A DNA stretch of 16,715 nucleotides from JBJXHB01 sp046160725 (GTDB lineage Bacteria; Pseudomonadota; Gammaproteobacteria; Burkholderiales; Burkholderiaceae_C), in assembly GCA_046160725.1 (NCBI GenBank), contig JBJXHB010000408.1:1-16715 (forward strand). Direction: 5' to 3'. The notes beneath the pieces are model-generated. The model saw only the letters and a program-made list of their open reading frames with translations, was not told the origin of the DNA and searched no databases. Shown here piece by piece: positions 5,577 through 12,109 of the stretch (positions are counted from its first letter, which is position 1; the number at the start of each line of letters is the position of its first letter). Made by a program: the position numbers and the translations under genes.

Positions 5577-8012
5577 ATGCGTTGGCTGCGAAGAGGGGCC
5601 CTGTTGTTGCTGCTGCTGGTGCTGCTGGCGGGCGTGGCGGCATGGATCTACAGCCGCCTGGCCCTGCCGGTAACGGACGGCGAGCTGCGGCTGCAGGGCT
5701 TGTCCGGCGAGGTCCGGATCGAGCGTGATGCTCATGGCATACCGACCATCCATGCGGGCAACCTGCGCGACCTGGCCTACGGCCTGGGCGTGGTTCATGC
5801 GCAGGACCGGGTGTGGCAGCTGGAGACCCATCGCCGCATCGGTGCCGGACAGTTGGCGCAGGCCTTCGGCGAGGCGGCGGTGGGCACCGACCGTTTCCTG
5901 CGTGCGCTGGGCGTGCACCGTGCGGCGCAGGTGCAATGGGCCCGGGTGCAGGGCGAGCCGCGCACGGCCATCGAGGCCTATGCCGCCGGCATCAACTCCT
6001 GGGTCCGCACCCAGATGCGGGCCCGGCCGCCGGAGTTCGTCATCCTGGGCCTGCAACCGGCGGAGTGGACGCCGGTGGACAGCATGGCCTGGGGGACCAT
6101 GATGGCCTGGGACCTGGGCGGCAACTGGTCCGCCGAGATGCTGCGGCTGCGGCTGGCCCAGCGCCTGCCGGTGGACCGCATCAACGAGCTGCTGCCGCCC
6201 TATCCCGGCGAGCCGGTGCCGGCCACGGCCGACTATGGCGCCGTGTATCGACAGCTCAAGCTGGCCGCCGCCGATGGTGGCCGATCCACCGCGCTGGCCT
6301 GGGCGCGCCTGCCCGAGATTGCCCCGCCATCGGGCATCGAGGGCGTCGGCTCGAACAACTGGGTGGTCTCGGGCAGCCGCACCACCACCGGCAAGCCGTT
6401 GCTGGCCAACGACCCGCATCTGAAGCTGTCGGCGCCGGCGTTGTGGTACTTCGCGCGGCTGAAGATGCCGGGCATGGAGGTGGCCGGCGCCACAATGCCG
6501 GGATTCCCGATGGTGGTGCTGGGGCAGAACCAGCACATCGCCTGGGGCTTCACCAACACCGGCCCGGACGTGCAGGACCTGTACATCGAGCAGGTCAAGG
6601 CCGACGACCCGGCGCAGTACCGCACGCCCGAGGGTTATGCCCGCTTCGAGACCTCGCAGGAGGTGATCCAGGTGCGTGGCAAGCCCGATGTGACGATGAC
6701 GGTGCGCCGCACACGGCACGGCCCGGTGATCTCCGACGCCGGCCAGCATGACGACGCGGTCGGACCGAAGTCCGGCCATGTGCTGGCCCTGCGCTGGACC
6801 GCGCTGGATGCGGACATCGACCCGTTCAGTGTCGGCCTGGCCATCGGGCGCGCGGACAGCGTGGATGCCTTCATTGCCGCAACCCGCGATGGCTGGCAGG
6901 TGCCGATGCAGAACATGGTGGTGGCCGACCGTGCCGGCCGCATCGGCCTGGTGCTGCCCGGGCGCGTGCCGGTGCGCCGGCCGGACAACGACCTGAAGGG
7001 CCTGGCACCGGCCCCTGGATGGGATGCCCGCTACGACTGGGCTGGCTGGTTGCCCAAGGAGGCGTTGTTTGTCGAGCGCGACCCGGCCCGTGGCTGGATC
7101 GCTACCGCCAACCAGCGCACCGTGCCGGCGGACTGGCCGCATTTCCTCTCCAGCGACTGGGCGCTGCCGTATCGCCAGCAGCGCATCGAGCAGATGCTGG
7201 AGTCGCGGCCGAAGCATTCGCTGGCGGACCTGCGCACGATGCAGGCGGATGTCCGGTCCCTGGCGGTGGCGGGGCTGCTGCCGCACCTGCTGGCGGCTCG
7301 GTCGACCCATCCACTGGCTGCGGCGGCTCAGCGGGCCTTGAAGGGCTTCGACGGACAGATGGCGGCCGATAGCGCGGCACCGTTGATCTACTGGGCCTGG
7401 CAGCGGCAGCTCGCGCGGGCGTTGGTGGCCGATGAGATCGGCGAAGGCTTCGATCAGATGGCGGGCAACCGAAGCTTCCGCGACGCACTGGAGCCGATGC
7501 TGGCGACCGGCGGGGCCGGCTGGTGGTGCGACGACAAGGTCACGCCCGCCATCGAGACCTGCGCATCGCGCATCGACCTGGCTTTCACGCTGGCACTGGA
7601 AGAGCTGCAGCAGCGCTTCGGCCCGGATGTGGGCACCTGGCAATGGGGCCGGGCCCACCAGGCGCGGTCCGAGCACCGGCCGTTTTCCAGCGTCAAGCCG
7701 CTGGCGCGCTGGTTTGAGCTGCGCACGCCGGTGGGTGGTGACAGCTTCACGGTCAATGTGTCGCGTGTCGGCCTGGCCGCCGACAAGACCACCGGCGAGC
7801 GCTATCTGGACGAGCACGGCCCCAGCCTGCGTGCGCTGTACGACCTGGCCGAGCCGCGCAACAGCCGCGTCATGCACAGCACGGGCCAGAGCGGCATCCC
7901 CTGGGCCGCGCACTACCGCAGTTTTGTCGCGCCCTGGGCGCGGGTCGAGGATGTCGCCCTGTGGGGCGAGGGCCCGCCGGTGTCGAGCCAGGTGCTGAAG
8001 CCGGCGCCCTGA
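5577..8012 (+). CDS. Penicillin acylase family protein (Ntn-hydrolase), membrane-anchored
   Basis: The 811-residue protein belongs to the penicillin acylase / acyl-homoserine-lactone acylase family of N-terminal nucleophile amidohydrolases. These are made as a precursor that cuts itself into alpha and beta subunits. The key site is EGVG|SNNWVVSG with nucleophile Ser259, which becomes the beta-chain N-terminus. Supporting motifs are IERDAHGIPTIHA (about 47-59, alpha chain), LLANDPHL, GQNQHIAWGFTN, RHGPVIS and the Asn in TANQRTVP. Residues 7-26 (ALLLLLLVLLAGVAAWIY) form one hydrophobic segment without an obvious cleavage site, so it is probably an inner-membrane anchor with the enzyme in the periplasm. 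ATG 5577 is preferred over ATG 5571 and the longer ATG 5478 because AAGGA lies 7 nt upstream of it. Substrate (beta-lactam, AHL or another amide) cannot be told. It converges on lexA, 13 bp away. Confidence 0.92.
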   Translation: MRWLRRGALLLLLLVLLAGVAAWIYSRLALPVTDGELRLQGLSGEVRIERDAHGIPTIHAGNLRDLAYGLGVVHAQDRVWQLETHRRIGAGQLAQAFGEAAVGTDRFLRALGVHRAAQVQWARVQGEPRTAIEAYAAGINSWVRTQMRARPPEFVILGLQPAEWTPVDSMAWGTMMAWDLGGNWSAEMLRLRLAQRLPVDRINELLPPYPGEPVPATADYGAVYRQLKLAAADGGRSTALAWARLPEIAPPSGIEGVGSNNWVVSGSRTTTGKPLLANDPHLKLSAPALWYFARLKMPGMEVAGATMPGFPMVVLGQNQHIAWGFTNTGPDVQDLYIEQVKADDPAQYRTPEGYARFETSQEVIQVRGKPDVTMTVRRTRHGPVISDAGQHDDAVGPKSGHVLALRWTALDADIDPFSVGLAIGRADSVDAFIAATRDGWQVPMQNMVVADRAGRIGLVLPGRVPVRRPDNDLKGLAPAPGWDARYDWAGWLPKEALFVERDPARGWIATANQRTVPADWPHFLSSDWALPYRQQRIEQMLESRPKHSLADLRTMQADVRSLAVAGLLPHLLAARSTHPLAAAAQRALKGFDGQMAADSAAPLIYWAWQRQLARALVADEIGEGFDQMAGNRSFRDALEPMLATGGAGWWCDDKVTPAIETCASRIDLAFTLALEELQQRFGPDVGTWQWGRAHQARSEHRPFSSVKPLARWFELRTPVGGDSFTVNVSRVGLAADKTTGERYLDEHGPSLRALYDLAEPRNSRVMHSTGQSGIPWAAHYRSFVAPWARVEDVALWGEGPPVSSQVLKPAP

Positions 8013-8025
8013 CGGGCGGCCGTGG

Positions 8026-8703
8026 CTACATCAGCATGGTGTTGCGGATCAGGCCGACGGCAATGCCCTCGAGTGCGAAGTTCTCGGTGCCCAGCGGCAC
8101 ATGGATGGTCTCGAAGTCCGGGTTCTCGGCGATCAGCTCGATGCCGGCCTTGGTGCGCCGCAGTCGCTTGACCGTGACGTCGTCGCCGAGCCGGGCGACG
8201 ACGATCTGGCCGTTCTTGGCGTCCTGCGCCTTTTGCACCGCGAGCAGGTCGCCGTCCAGGATGCCGGCGTCGCGCATGCTCATGCCGCGGACCTTGAGCA
8301 GGTAGTCCGGCTTGCGCGGGAACATGCCGGCCTCCACGACATAGGACTGGTCGATGTGCTGGGCCGCCAGGATGGGGCTGCCGGCCGCGACGCGACCCAC
8401 CAGCGGCAGCGTCAGCTGCGACAGCCCCGGCAGGGGCAGCTGGAACTGCTTGCCGCGGGCCGCCAGAAGGGCGCGCAGGGCGTCGCCCTTCAGGCGGATG
8501 CCGCGCGCTGTGCCGCCGACCAGCTCGATGACGCCCTTGCGTGCCAGGGCCTGCAGGTGTTCCTCGGCGGCGTTGGGCGACTTGAAGCCCAGTTCGGCAG
8601 CGATCTCGGCGCGGGTCGGGGGCGCGCCGGTGCGGGCGATCTTGCTCTGCACCAGGTCGAGAATCTGCTGCTGCCGATCAGTGAGCTTGGGGCCTTCGTT
8701 CAT
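8026..8703 (-). CDS. lexA: LexA, SOS repressor
   Basis: The 225-residue product has an N-terminal winged-helix domain beginning KLTDRQQQILDLVQ, with the recognition region PPTRAEIAAELGFKSPNAAEEHL (29-50). The self-cleavage site is Ala107-Gly108 in GRVAAGSPI. The catalytic Ser142 is in RGMSMRDAG and Lys179 in DVTVKRL, so autoproteolysis is intact. It represses DNA-damage genes and is cleaved when RecA filaments form. The start ATG 8703 is preceded by GGAG about 6 nt upstream. Two CTG-N10-CAG sites lie 31-65 bp upstream of the start, so autoregulation is expected. It is divergent from the asparaginase gene and convergent with the acylase gene. Confidence 0.97.
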   Translation of the reverse strand: MNEGPKLTDRQQQILDLVQSKIARTGAPPTRAEIAAELGFKSPNAAEEHLQALARKGVIELVGGTARGIRLKGDALRALLAARGKQFQLPLPGLSQLTLPLVGRVAAGSPILAAQHIDQSYVVEAGMFPRKPDYLLKVRGMSMRDAGILDGDLLAVQKAQDAKNGQIVVARLGDDVTVKRLRRTKAGIELIAENPDFETIHVPLGTENFALEGIAVGLIRNTMLM

Positions 8704-8733
8704 GGAGTCTCCGTGCGAGGATGCGGGGCAGGG

Positions 8734-8749
8734 CTGAGCTTTTGTACAG
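8734..8749. promoter_or_regulatory. SOS (LexA) box 1, proximal to lexA
   Basis: CTGAGCTTTTGTACAG fits the CTG-N10-CAG core of the LexA operator, with a good right half (TGTACAG). It lies 31 bp upstream of the lexA start and 3 bp from a second box. Paired operators upstream of lexA are known from other proteobacteria such as E. coli. Box identity is inferred from pattern and position. Confidence 0.75.
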
Positions 8750-8752
8750 CCA

Positions 8753-8768
8753 CTGTATTTTTATCCAG
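8753..8768. promoter_or_regulatory. SOS (LexA) box 2, between lexA and the asparaginase gene
   Basis: CTGTATTTTTATCCAG matches the LexA consensus well (CTGT, AT-rich centre, CAG), the only clearly AT-rich patch in this neighbourhood. It is offset 19 bp from box 1 and ends 17 nt before the asparaginase ATG, just upstream of that gene's ribosome site. LexA bound here could affect both genes. On the minus strand a possible lexA promoter (TTCTGG, 18-nt spacer, TACAAA) overlaps both boxes. Confidence 0.82.
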
Positions 8769-8785
8769 AATCGAGGAGGAACGCA

Positions 8786-9748
8786 ATGCCTCAGGCGGAA
8801 CGTGTCGTCGTGGTGTTGGGCTGTGGCGGCACCATCGCCGGTCGTGCCGGCCGAGCCGATGACCATGTCGGCTACCGGGCCGGCACGCTGGCGGTGTCCG
8901 ATCTTCTGGCCGGCGTACCCGTGCCGACGGGCGTGACGCTGCAAGCCGAGCAGGTGGCCCAGCTGGACAGCAAGGACATGGATGCGGCGACATGGCAGCG
9001 CCTGGCCTTGCGTATCCGGCATCACCTGGCGCGCGCGGATGTCGCCGGCGTCGTGGTCACACATGGCACCGATACGCTGGAGGAGACGGCCTACTTCCTG
9101 CACCGCATCGTGGCAGCGCCGCAGCCTGTGGTGCTGACCGCAGCCATGCGGCCGGCCAGTGCACTGTCGCCCGACGGGCCGCAGAACCTGGCCGATGCCG
9201 TGCAGGCAGCTGCGGACCCGCGGCTCGCCGGCGTGGGCGTCATGTTCAACGGGACGCTGTTCGCGGCGGTGGGCTTGCGCAAGGTGCACGGCTACCGCAT
9301 CGACGCCTTCCAGGGCGGTGAGCTGGGCCCCAGGGGCGTGATGGCCAATGGCGTGCTGCAACTGGCACCGGGCAGGCCGACGCAGGCCCTGCATGACGCG
9401 CCGGCGCTGGCGGCCGACCCGGCACAGTGGCCGTGGGTCGAGATCGTGACCAGCGGCGCCGGAGCGCGTGCCGACGTGGTCGACGCCCTGGTCGCACGCG
9501 GCGTGCACGGGCTGGTCCTGGCCGGCACTGGCAATGGCACGTTGCCAGCCGCCTGGGACGACGCGATCTGGCGCGCGGTCAGCGCAGGTGTCGCTCTGCG
9601 GCGGGCGTCGCGCTGCCAGTTGGGCGGCGTGGTGGACGGCCAGGCCGATGATGAATCCGGCCGACCGCCATCGGTCGGGTCACTGACGGCGGTGCAGGCC
9701 CGGGTCGAGCTGATGCTGGACCTGGTCGCCAGCCGCGCGGCGGCGTGA
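8786..9748 (+). CDS. L-asparaginase family protein, cytoplasmic
   Basis: The 320-residue amidohydrolase converts L-asparagine to aspartate and ammonia. Family residues seen: Thr16 in GGTIAG (first catalytic Thr), a likely lid Tyr30, Ser62 in LDSKDM, Thr95-Asp96 in VTHGTDTLEETAYFL, and Lys166 in GLRKVHG. AAMRPASALSPDGPQN (119-134) is the usual core block. All catalytic positions are kept. One deviation is Cys13 where most members have Thr or Ala-Thr before the GGT (LGCGGT instead of LGTGGT). No signal peptide is present, so it is predicted cytoplasmic. A strong GGAGG sits 6 nt upstream of ATG 8786. It is divergent from lexA with SOS boxes between them, and ends 3 nt from the convergent DUF4197 gene. 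Confidence 0.92.
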   Translation: MPQAERVVVVLGCGGTIAGRAGRADDHVGYRAGTLAVSDLLAGVPVPTGVTLQAEQVAQLDSKDMDAATWQRLALRIRHHLARADVAGVVVTHGTDTLEETAYFLHRIVAAPQPVVLTAAMRPASALSPDGPQNLADAVQAAADPRLAGVGVMFNGTLFAAVGLRKVHGYRIDAFQGGELGPRGVMANGVLQLAPGRPTQALHDAPALAADPAQWPWVEIVTSGAGARADVVDALVARGVHGLVLAGTGNGTLPAAWDDAIWRAVSAGVALRRASRCQLGGVVDGQADDESGRPPSVGSLTAVQARVELMLDLVASRAAA

Positions 9749-9751
9749 CCG

Positions 9752-10438
9752 CTACCGCCGGAACACCGACTGCAGGATGCGGCTGCCGGTGCCGACCGGG
9801 TCGGCGCGGATCTTCTTTTCTTCCTCGCCGATCATGAAGTACAGCCCGTCCAGCGCCTTGCGGGTCACATAGCGCTGCACGTTGGCATCCTCGGGCTTGA
9901 CCAGGCCCAGGCCATCGGCCTTGGCCGCCACCGCGTTGTAGCGCTCGGCCAGCTTCACCTTCTCGGTGGCGCGGGTCACGATGGGCAGGAACTGCGTGCC
10001 CAGCGGCACCCGGGTCTTGTCGGCAAAGTACTGCGTGACGGACGTGTCGCCACCGCGCACGATGGCCAGGGCGTCCTGGGCCGTCACGGCGCGCGCCGCC
10101 TGGACCAGGATCTGGCGCGCCTGCGGCACGGCCGCTTCGGCCGCGCGATTCATGGCCGTCAGCAGTTCCTCGACCTTGGGGCCCTGGCCGATGGCCTTCA
10201 GCAGCTTTGACGCGCTGGCCAGGTGTCCCGGCAGCGGTATGCGCACCCGGCTGTCACCGAGAAAGCCGTCGCTGCGGCCCAGCAGGTCGACTGCGGCCCC
10301 GGCGCCCCGTTCCAGCGCGGCGCGGATGCCCTGGGCGGCATCGGCCTGCGACAGCGCATGCCCGGGCGGGCTCCAGCCGCCCAGGCCCAGCAGCGCGGCC
10401 CAGGGCAGGGCCTGCAGAAAGTGACGGCGGTCATGCAT
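9752..10438 (-). CDS. DUF4197 domain protein with Tat-like signal peptide
   Basis: The 228-residue exported protein matches DUF4197: after the signal come ALSQADAAQGIRAALERGAGAAVDLLGRSDGFLGD, then VRIPLPGHL, an internal helical core, and the C-terminal YVTRKALDGLYFMIGEEEKKIRADP. The role of this family is unknown. The N-terminus MHDRRHFLQALPWAALLGLGG resembles a twin-arginine signal (RRxFLx) followed by a hydrophobic stretch and likely cleavage after GHA (residue 28). Export to the periplasm by Tat is therefore plausible. The start ATG 10438 is chosen for the GGAG 6 nt upstream. ATG 10468 lacks a site, and the frame open to 10933 is antisense-like. It lies 110 bp downstream of the phytase-domain gene in the same direction and may share its transcript. 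It converges on the asparaginase gene. Confidence 0.88.
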   Translation of the reverse strand: MHDRRHFLQALPWAALLGLGGWSPPGHALSQADAAQGIRAALERGAGAAVDLLGRSDGFLGDSRVRIPLPGHLASASKLLKAIGQGPKVEELLTAMNRAAEAAVPQARQILVQAARAVTAQDALAIVRGGDTSVTQYFADKTRVPLGTQFLPIVTRATEKVKLAERYNAVAAKADGLGLVKPEDANVQRYVTRKALDGLYFMIGEEEKKIRADPVGTGSRILQSVFRR

Positions 10439-10513
10439 CGGCGGCTCCGATTGGAAGACGTCGATCATCGCTGCGGCGGACGCCTGCCACAAGCGCCGGC
10501 CGCGTCCGGAGCG

Positions 10514-10544
10514 GGGCGCCTGGGCGCGCGCCTGCCCGGCGCCC
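10514..10544 (-). terminator. GC-rich hairpin after the phytase-domain gene
   Basis: GGGCGCC (10514-10520) pairs with GGCGCCC (10538-10544), starting 4 nt after the TGA of the phytase-domain gene. The inner part is also GC-rich and can pair further. No T-tract follows, so termination efficiency is uncertain and read-through into the DUF4197 gene is possible. Confidence 0.35.
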
Positions 10545-10548
10545 GATG

Positions 10549-11973
10549 TCAGGCCGTGCGCTGACGGCGGCGACGCGCGCCCACTGCCACCGCGGCCAGA
10601 CCACCGGCCATCAGGGCCCAGGTACCGGGCTCCGGTACCGGAGCCAGATAGTTGCCGAGTTCGTTGGCGCTGATGCGGTAGGCATGCAGCACGCCGGGCA
10701 GCAGCGCATAGCTGCCATCGGTCGGCACCTCGGTAGCTGCACCGGTGCAGCCGACGGTCAGGCCGAGCGGGCACTGGATCGAGCCGGCATAGGGATCGGC
10801 GTCGGAGAAGCGGAACCAGACATCGAACTGCACGTTGCCCTGGCCCTGCGTCACGCTGTAGTCGTTGTCGGTGCCGGCCAGCATCAGGAAGCTGCCGTCC
10901 GCGAGCTTCGGCCCGATCGCCAGGCCCTCCCACTTCTCAGGCGACTTGCCACCCAGCGCCGCCAGCGTGTCGGCATCCAGGTCGATGATGCGGGCGCTCT
11001 TGGTCACTGCGGTGAAGGGTGCGCCCGAGTCGAGGTCGATGCCGGCCACATCGGTGGCGCCGGTGATGTCGATGCGGTAGACCTCCTTGTCGGCGGTGGC
11101 AAGGTCGGCGCCGACGCCGATGCCGCGGTTGTTGCGCTCGATGACGAAGAACTCATGGTCGTTGATGGCCACCAGGGCGGAGGTGCCCTGGCCCTGGCCC
11201 GAGCGCTTCATTGCGTAGGCGTATTGCGCGACGGACTCGCCCGTCATGGTGTCGAACTTGACGATGCGGCTGACCGACCCGTTGCCGCCACCCTCGTCGA
11301 GCATGGCACTCTGCAACATGGCATAGGCGTAGCGGCCATCCGGGCTGATGGCCAGCCCCTCGAAGCCGCGGTTGGTGCGCTTGCCCGCGTTGTTGCCGGT
11401 GTCACCGGCGTAGTTCGGCACGCCGGTACCGGCGTTTCGGGGGATCAGGTTGCCGGGCGTGGTGTAGCGGCGCACCAGGTTGCCGGACCGGTCGAACTCG
11501 ATCAACGAGGGGCCGTATTCATCGGACACCAGGAAGTTGCCGTTGCGCGGATTGATGACGAAACCTTCCGGATCCAGGGCATTGCCCAGGACGTTGCCGG
11601 GGTTCGGCGCCAGGCCGTTCATCGCGACGCCGGCGTTGCGGAACTTGACCGTCTGCTCGATCCGGAAGTTCGAGATGGCCCCGGTCTGGGCGTCCACATC
11701 CAGCGAGAAGCGTTGGACACGCGTCTCGTAGTCCAGCGTGCCGCCGCCAGGACCGCGGTCAGAGAGCCCCCACCATTGCTTGCGCACCGTGTCGTAGTAG
11801 ATGTCGGAGAAGTAGCCGACGCGGCCGGTGTTGGCGCCGGTGCCGCCGGACAGGTCGAGCATGGCGCCGTCCAGGGCCAGCCCGTTGACGAAGGTGGGTG
11901 CGGCCTGGGCCGTCTGGAAGGCAGCGGCCAACAGGGCCGGCAGCAGGGAACGTACGGGGAGGCGAAAAGCCAT
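10549..11973 (-). CDS. Esterase-like activity of phytase domain protein with PEP-CTERM anchor
   Basis: The 474-residue secreted protein begins with a Sec signal (MAFRLPVRSLLPALLAAAFQTAQA, cleavage likely after AQA). It then has the features of the esterase-like-phytase domain (the fold first noted in phytase fusions): LSDRGPGGG, ALDPEGFVINP, FLVSDEYGPSLIEFDRSGNLVRRY, NRGFEGLAISPDGRYAYAMLQS, EFFVIERNNRG and KWEGLAIG. It probably forms a beta-propeller-like hydrolase acting outside the inner membrane. The C-terminus VPEPGTWALMAGGLAAVAVGARRRR (from residue 446) is a PEP-CTERM sorting signal. Such proteins are processed by an exosortase, often for export to the cell surface or exopolysaccharide. 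GAGGA about 7 nt upstream supports ATG 11973. A phosphate-type promoter element is suggested upstream. Confidence 0.9.
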   Translation of the reverse strand: MAFRLPVRSLLPALLAAAFQTAQAAPTFVNGLALDGAMLDLSGGTGANTGRVGYFSDIYYDTVRKQWWGLSDRGPGGGTLDYETRVQRFSLDVDAQTGAISNFRIEQTVKFRNAGVAMNGLAPNPGNVLGNALDPEGFVINPRNGNFLVSDEYGPSLIEFDRSGNLVRRYTTPGNLIPRNAGTGVPNYAGDTGNNAGKRTNRGFEGLAISPDGRYAYAMLQSAMLDEGGGNGSVSRIVKFDTMTGESVAQYAYAMKRSGQGQGTSALVAINDHEFFVIERNNRGIGVGADLATADKEVYRIDITGATDVAGIDLDSGAPFTAVTKSARIIDLDADTLAALGGKSPEKWEGLAIGPKLADGSFLMLAGTDNDYSVTQGQGNVQFDVWFRFSDADPYAGSIQCPLGLTVGCTGAATEVPTDGSYALLPGVLHAYRISANELGNYLAPVPEPGTWALMAGGLAAVAVGARRRRQRTA

Positions 11974-12025
11974 GACGGAATCCTCAGATCGGCTGGATGG
12001 AGTGGACTCGGGACTGTCACGAATG

Positions 12026-12045
12026 CATGTGACGGTCTCGTGACG
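12026..12045 (-). promoter_or_regulatory. Candidate Pho box upstream of the phytase-domain gene
   Basis: On the minus strand, CGTCAC recurs with an 11-bp period (CGTCACGAGAC then CGTCACATG), 53-72 bp before ATG 11973. An 11-bp-spaced pair of GTCA-containing units is the pattern of PhoB sites (CTGTCAT repeats), and PhoB control would suit a phytase/esterase-type gene. Only the GTCA core matches well in each half. The following GTGAC makes a dyad with it, so another regulator could equally bind here. Confidence 0.35.
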
Positions 12046-12066
12046 TTCGGCCGTCCGGCCAGCGCG

Positions 12067-12076
12067 CCCCCCCCCC
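12067..12076. repeat. Homopolymer run of ten C
   Basis: Ten consecutive C lie in the 136-bp gap between the ABC-F stop and the phytase-domain gene start, 94 bp upstream of that start (G-run on the coding strand). Long C/G runs are prone to slippage and could be a contingency locus or a sequencing length error. Confidence 0.85.
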
Positions 12077-12109
12077 GATCCAGGTGGTGGCGAAAACCCG
12101 AGGCCTCAG

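Noticed and set aside
5409..7913. 834-residue minus-strand open frame over the acylase gene
   Set aside because: Antisense of a well-supported penicillin acylase gene; composition is Arg/Gln/His-rich and lacks domain features. Long antisense frames are expected at this GC content.
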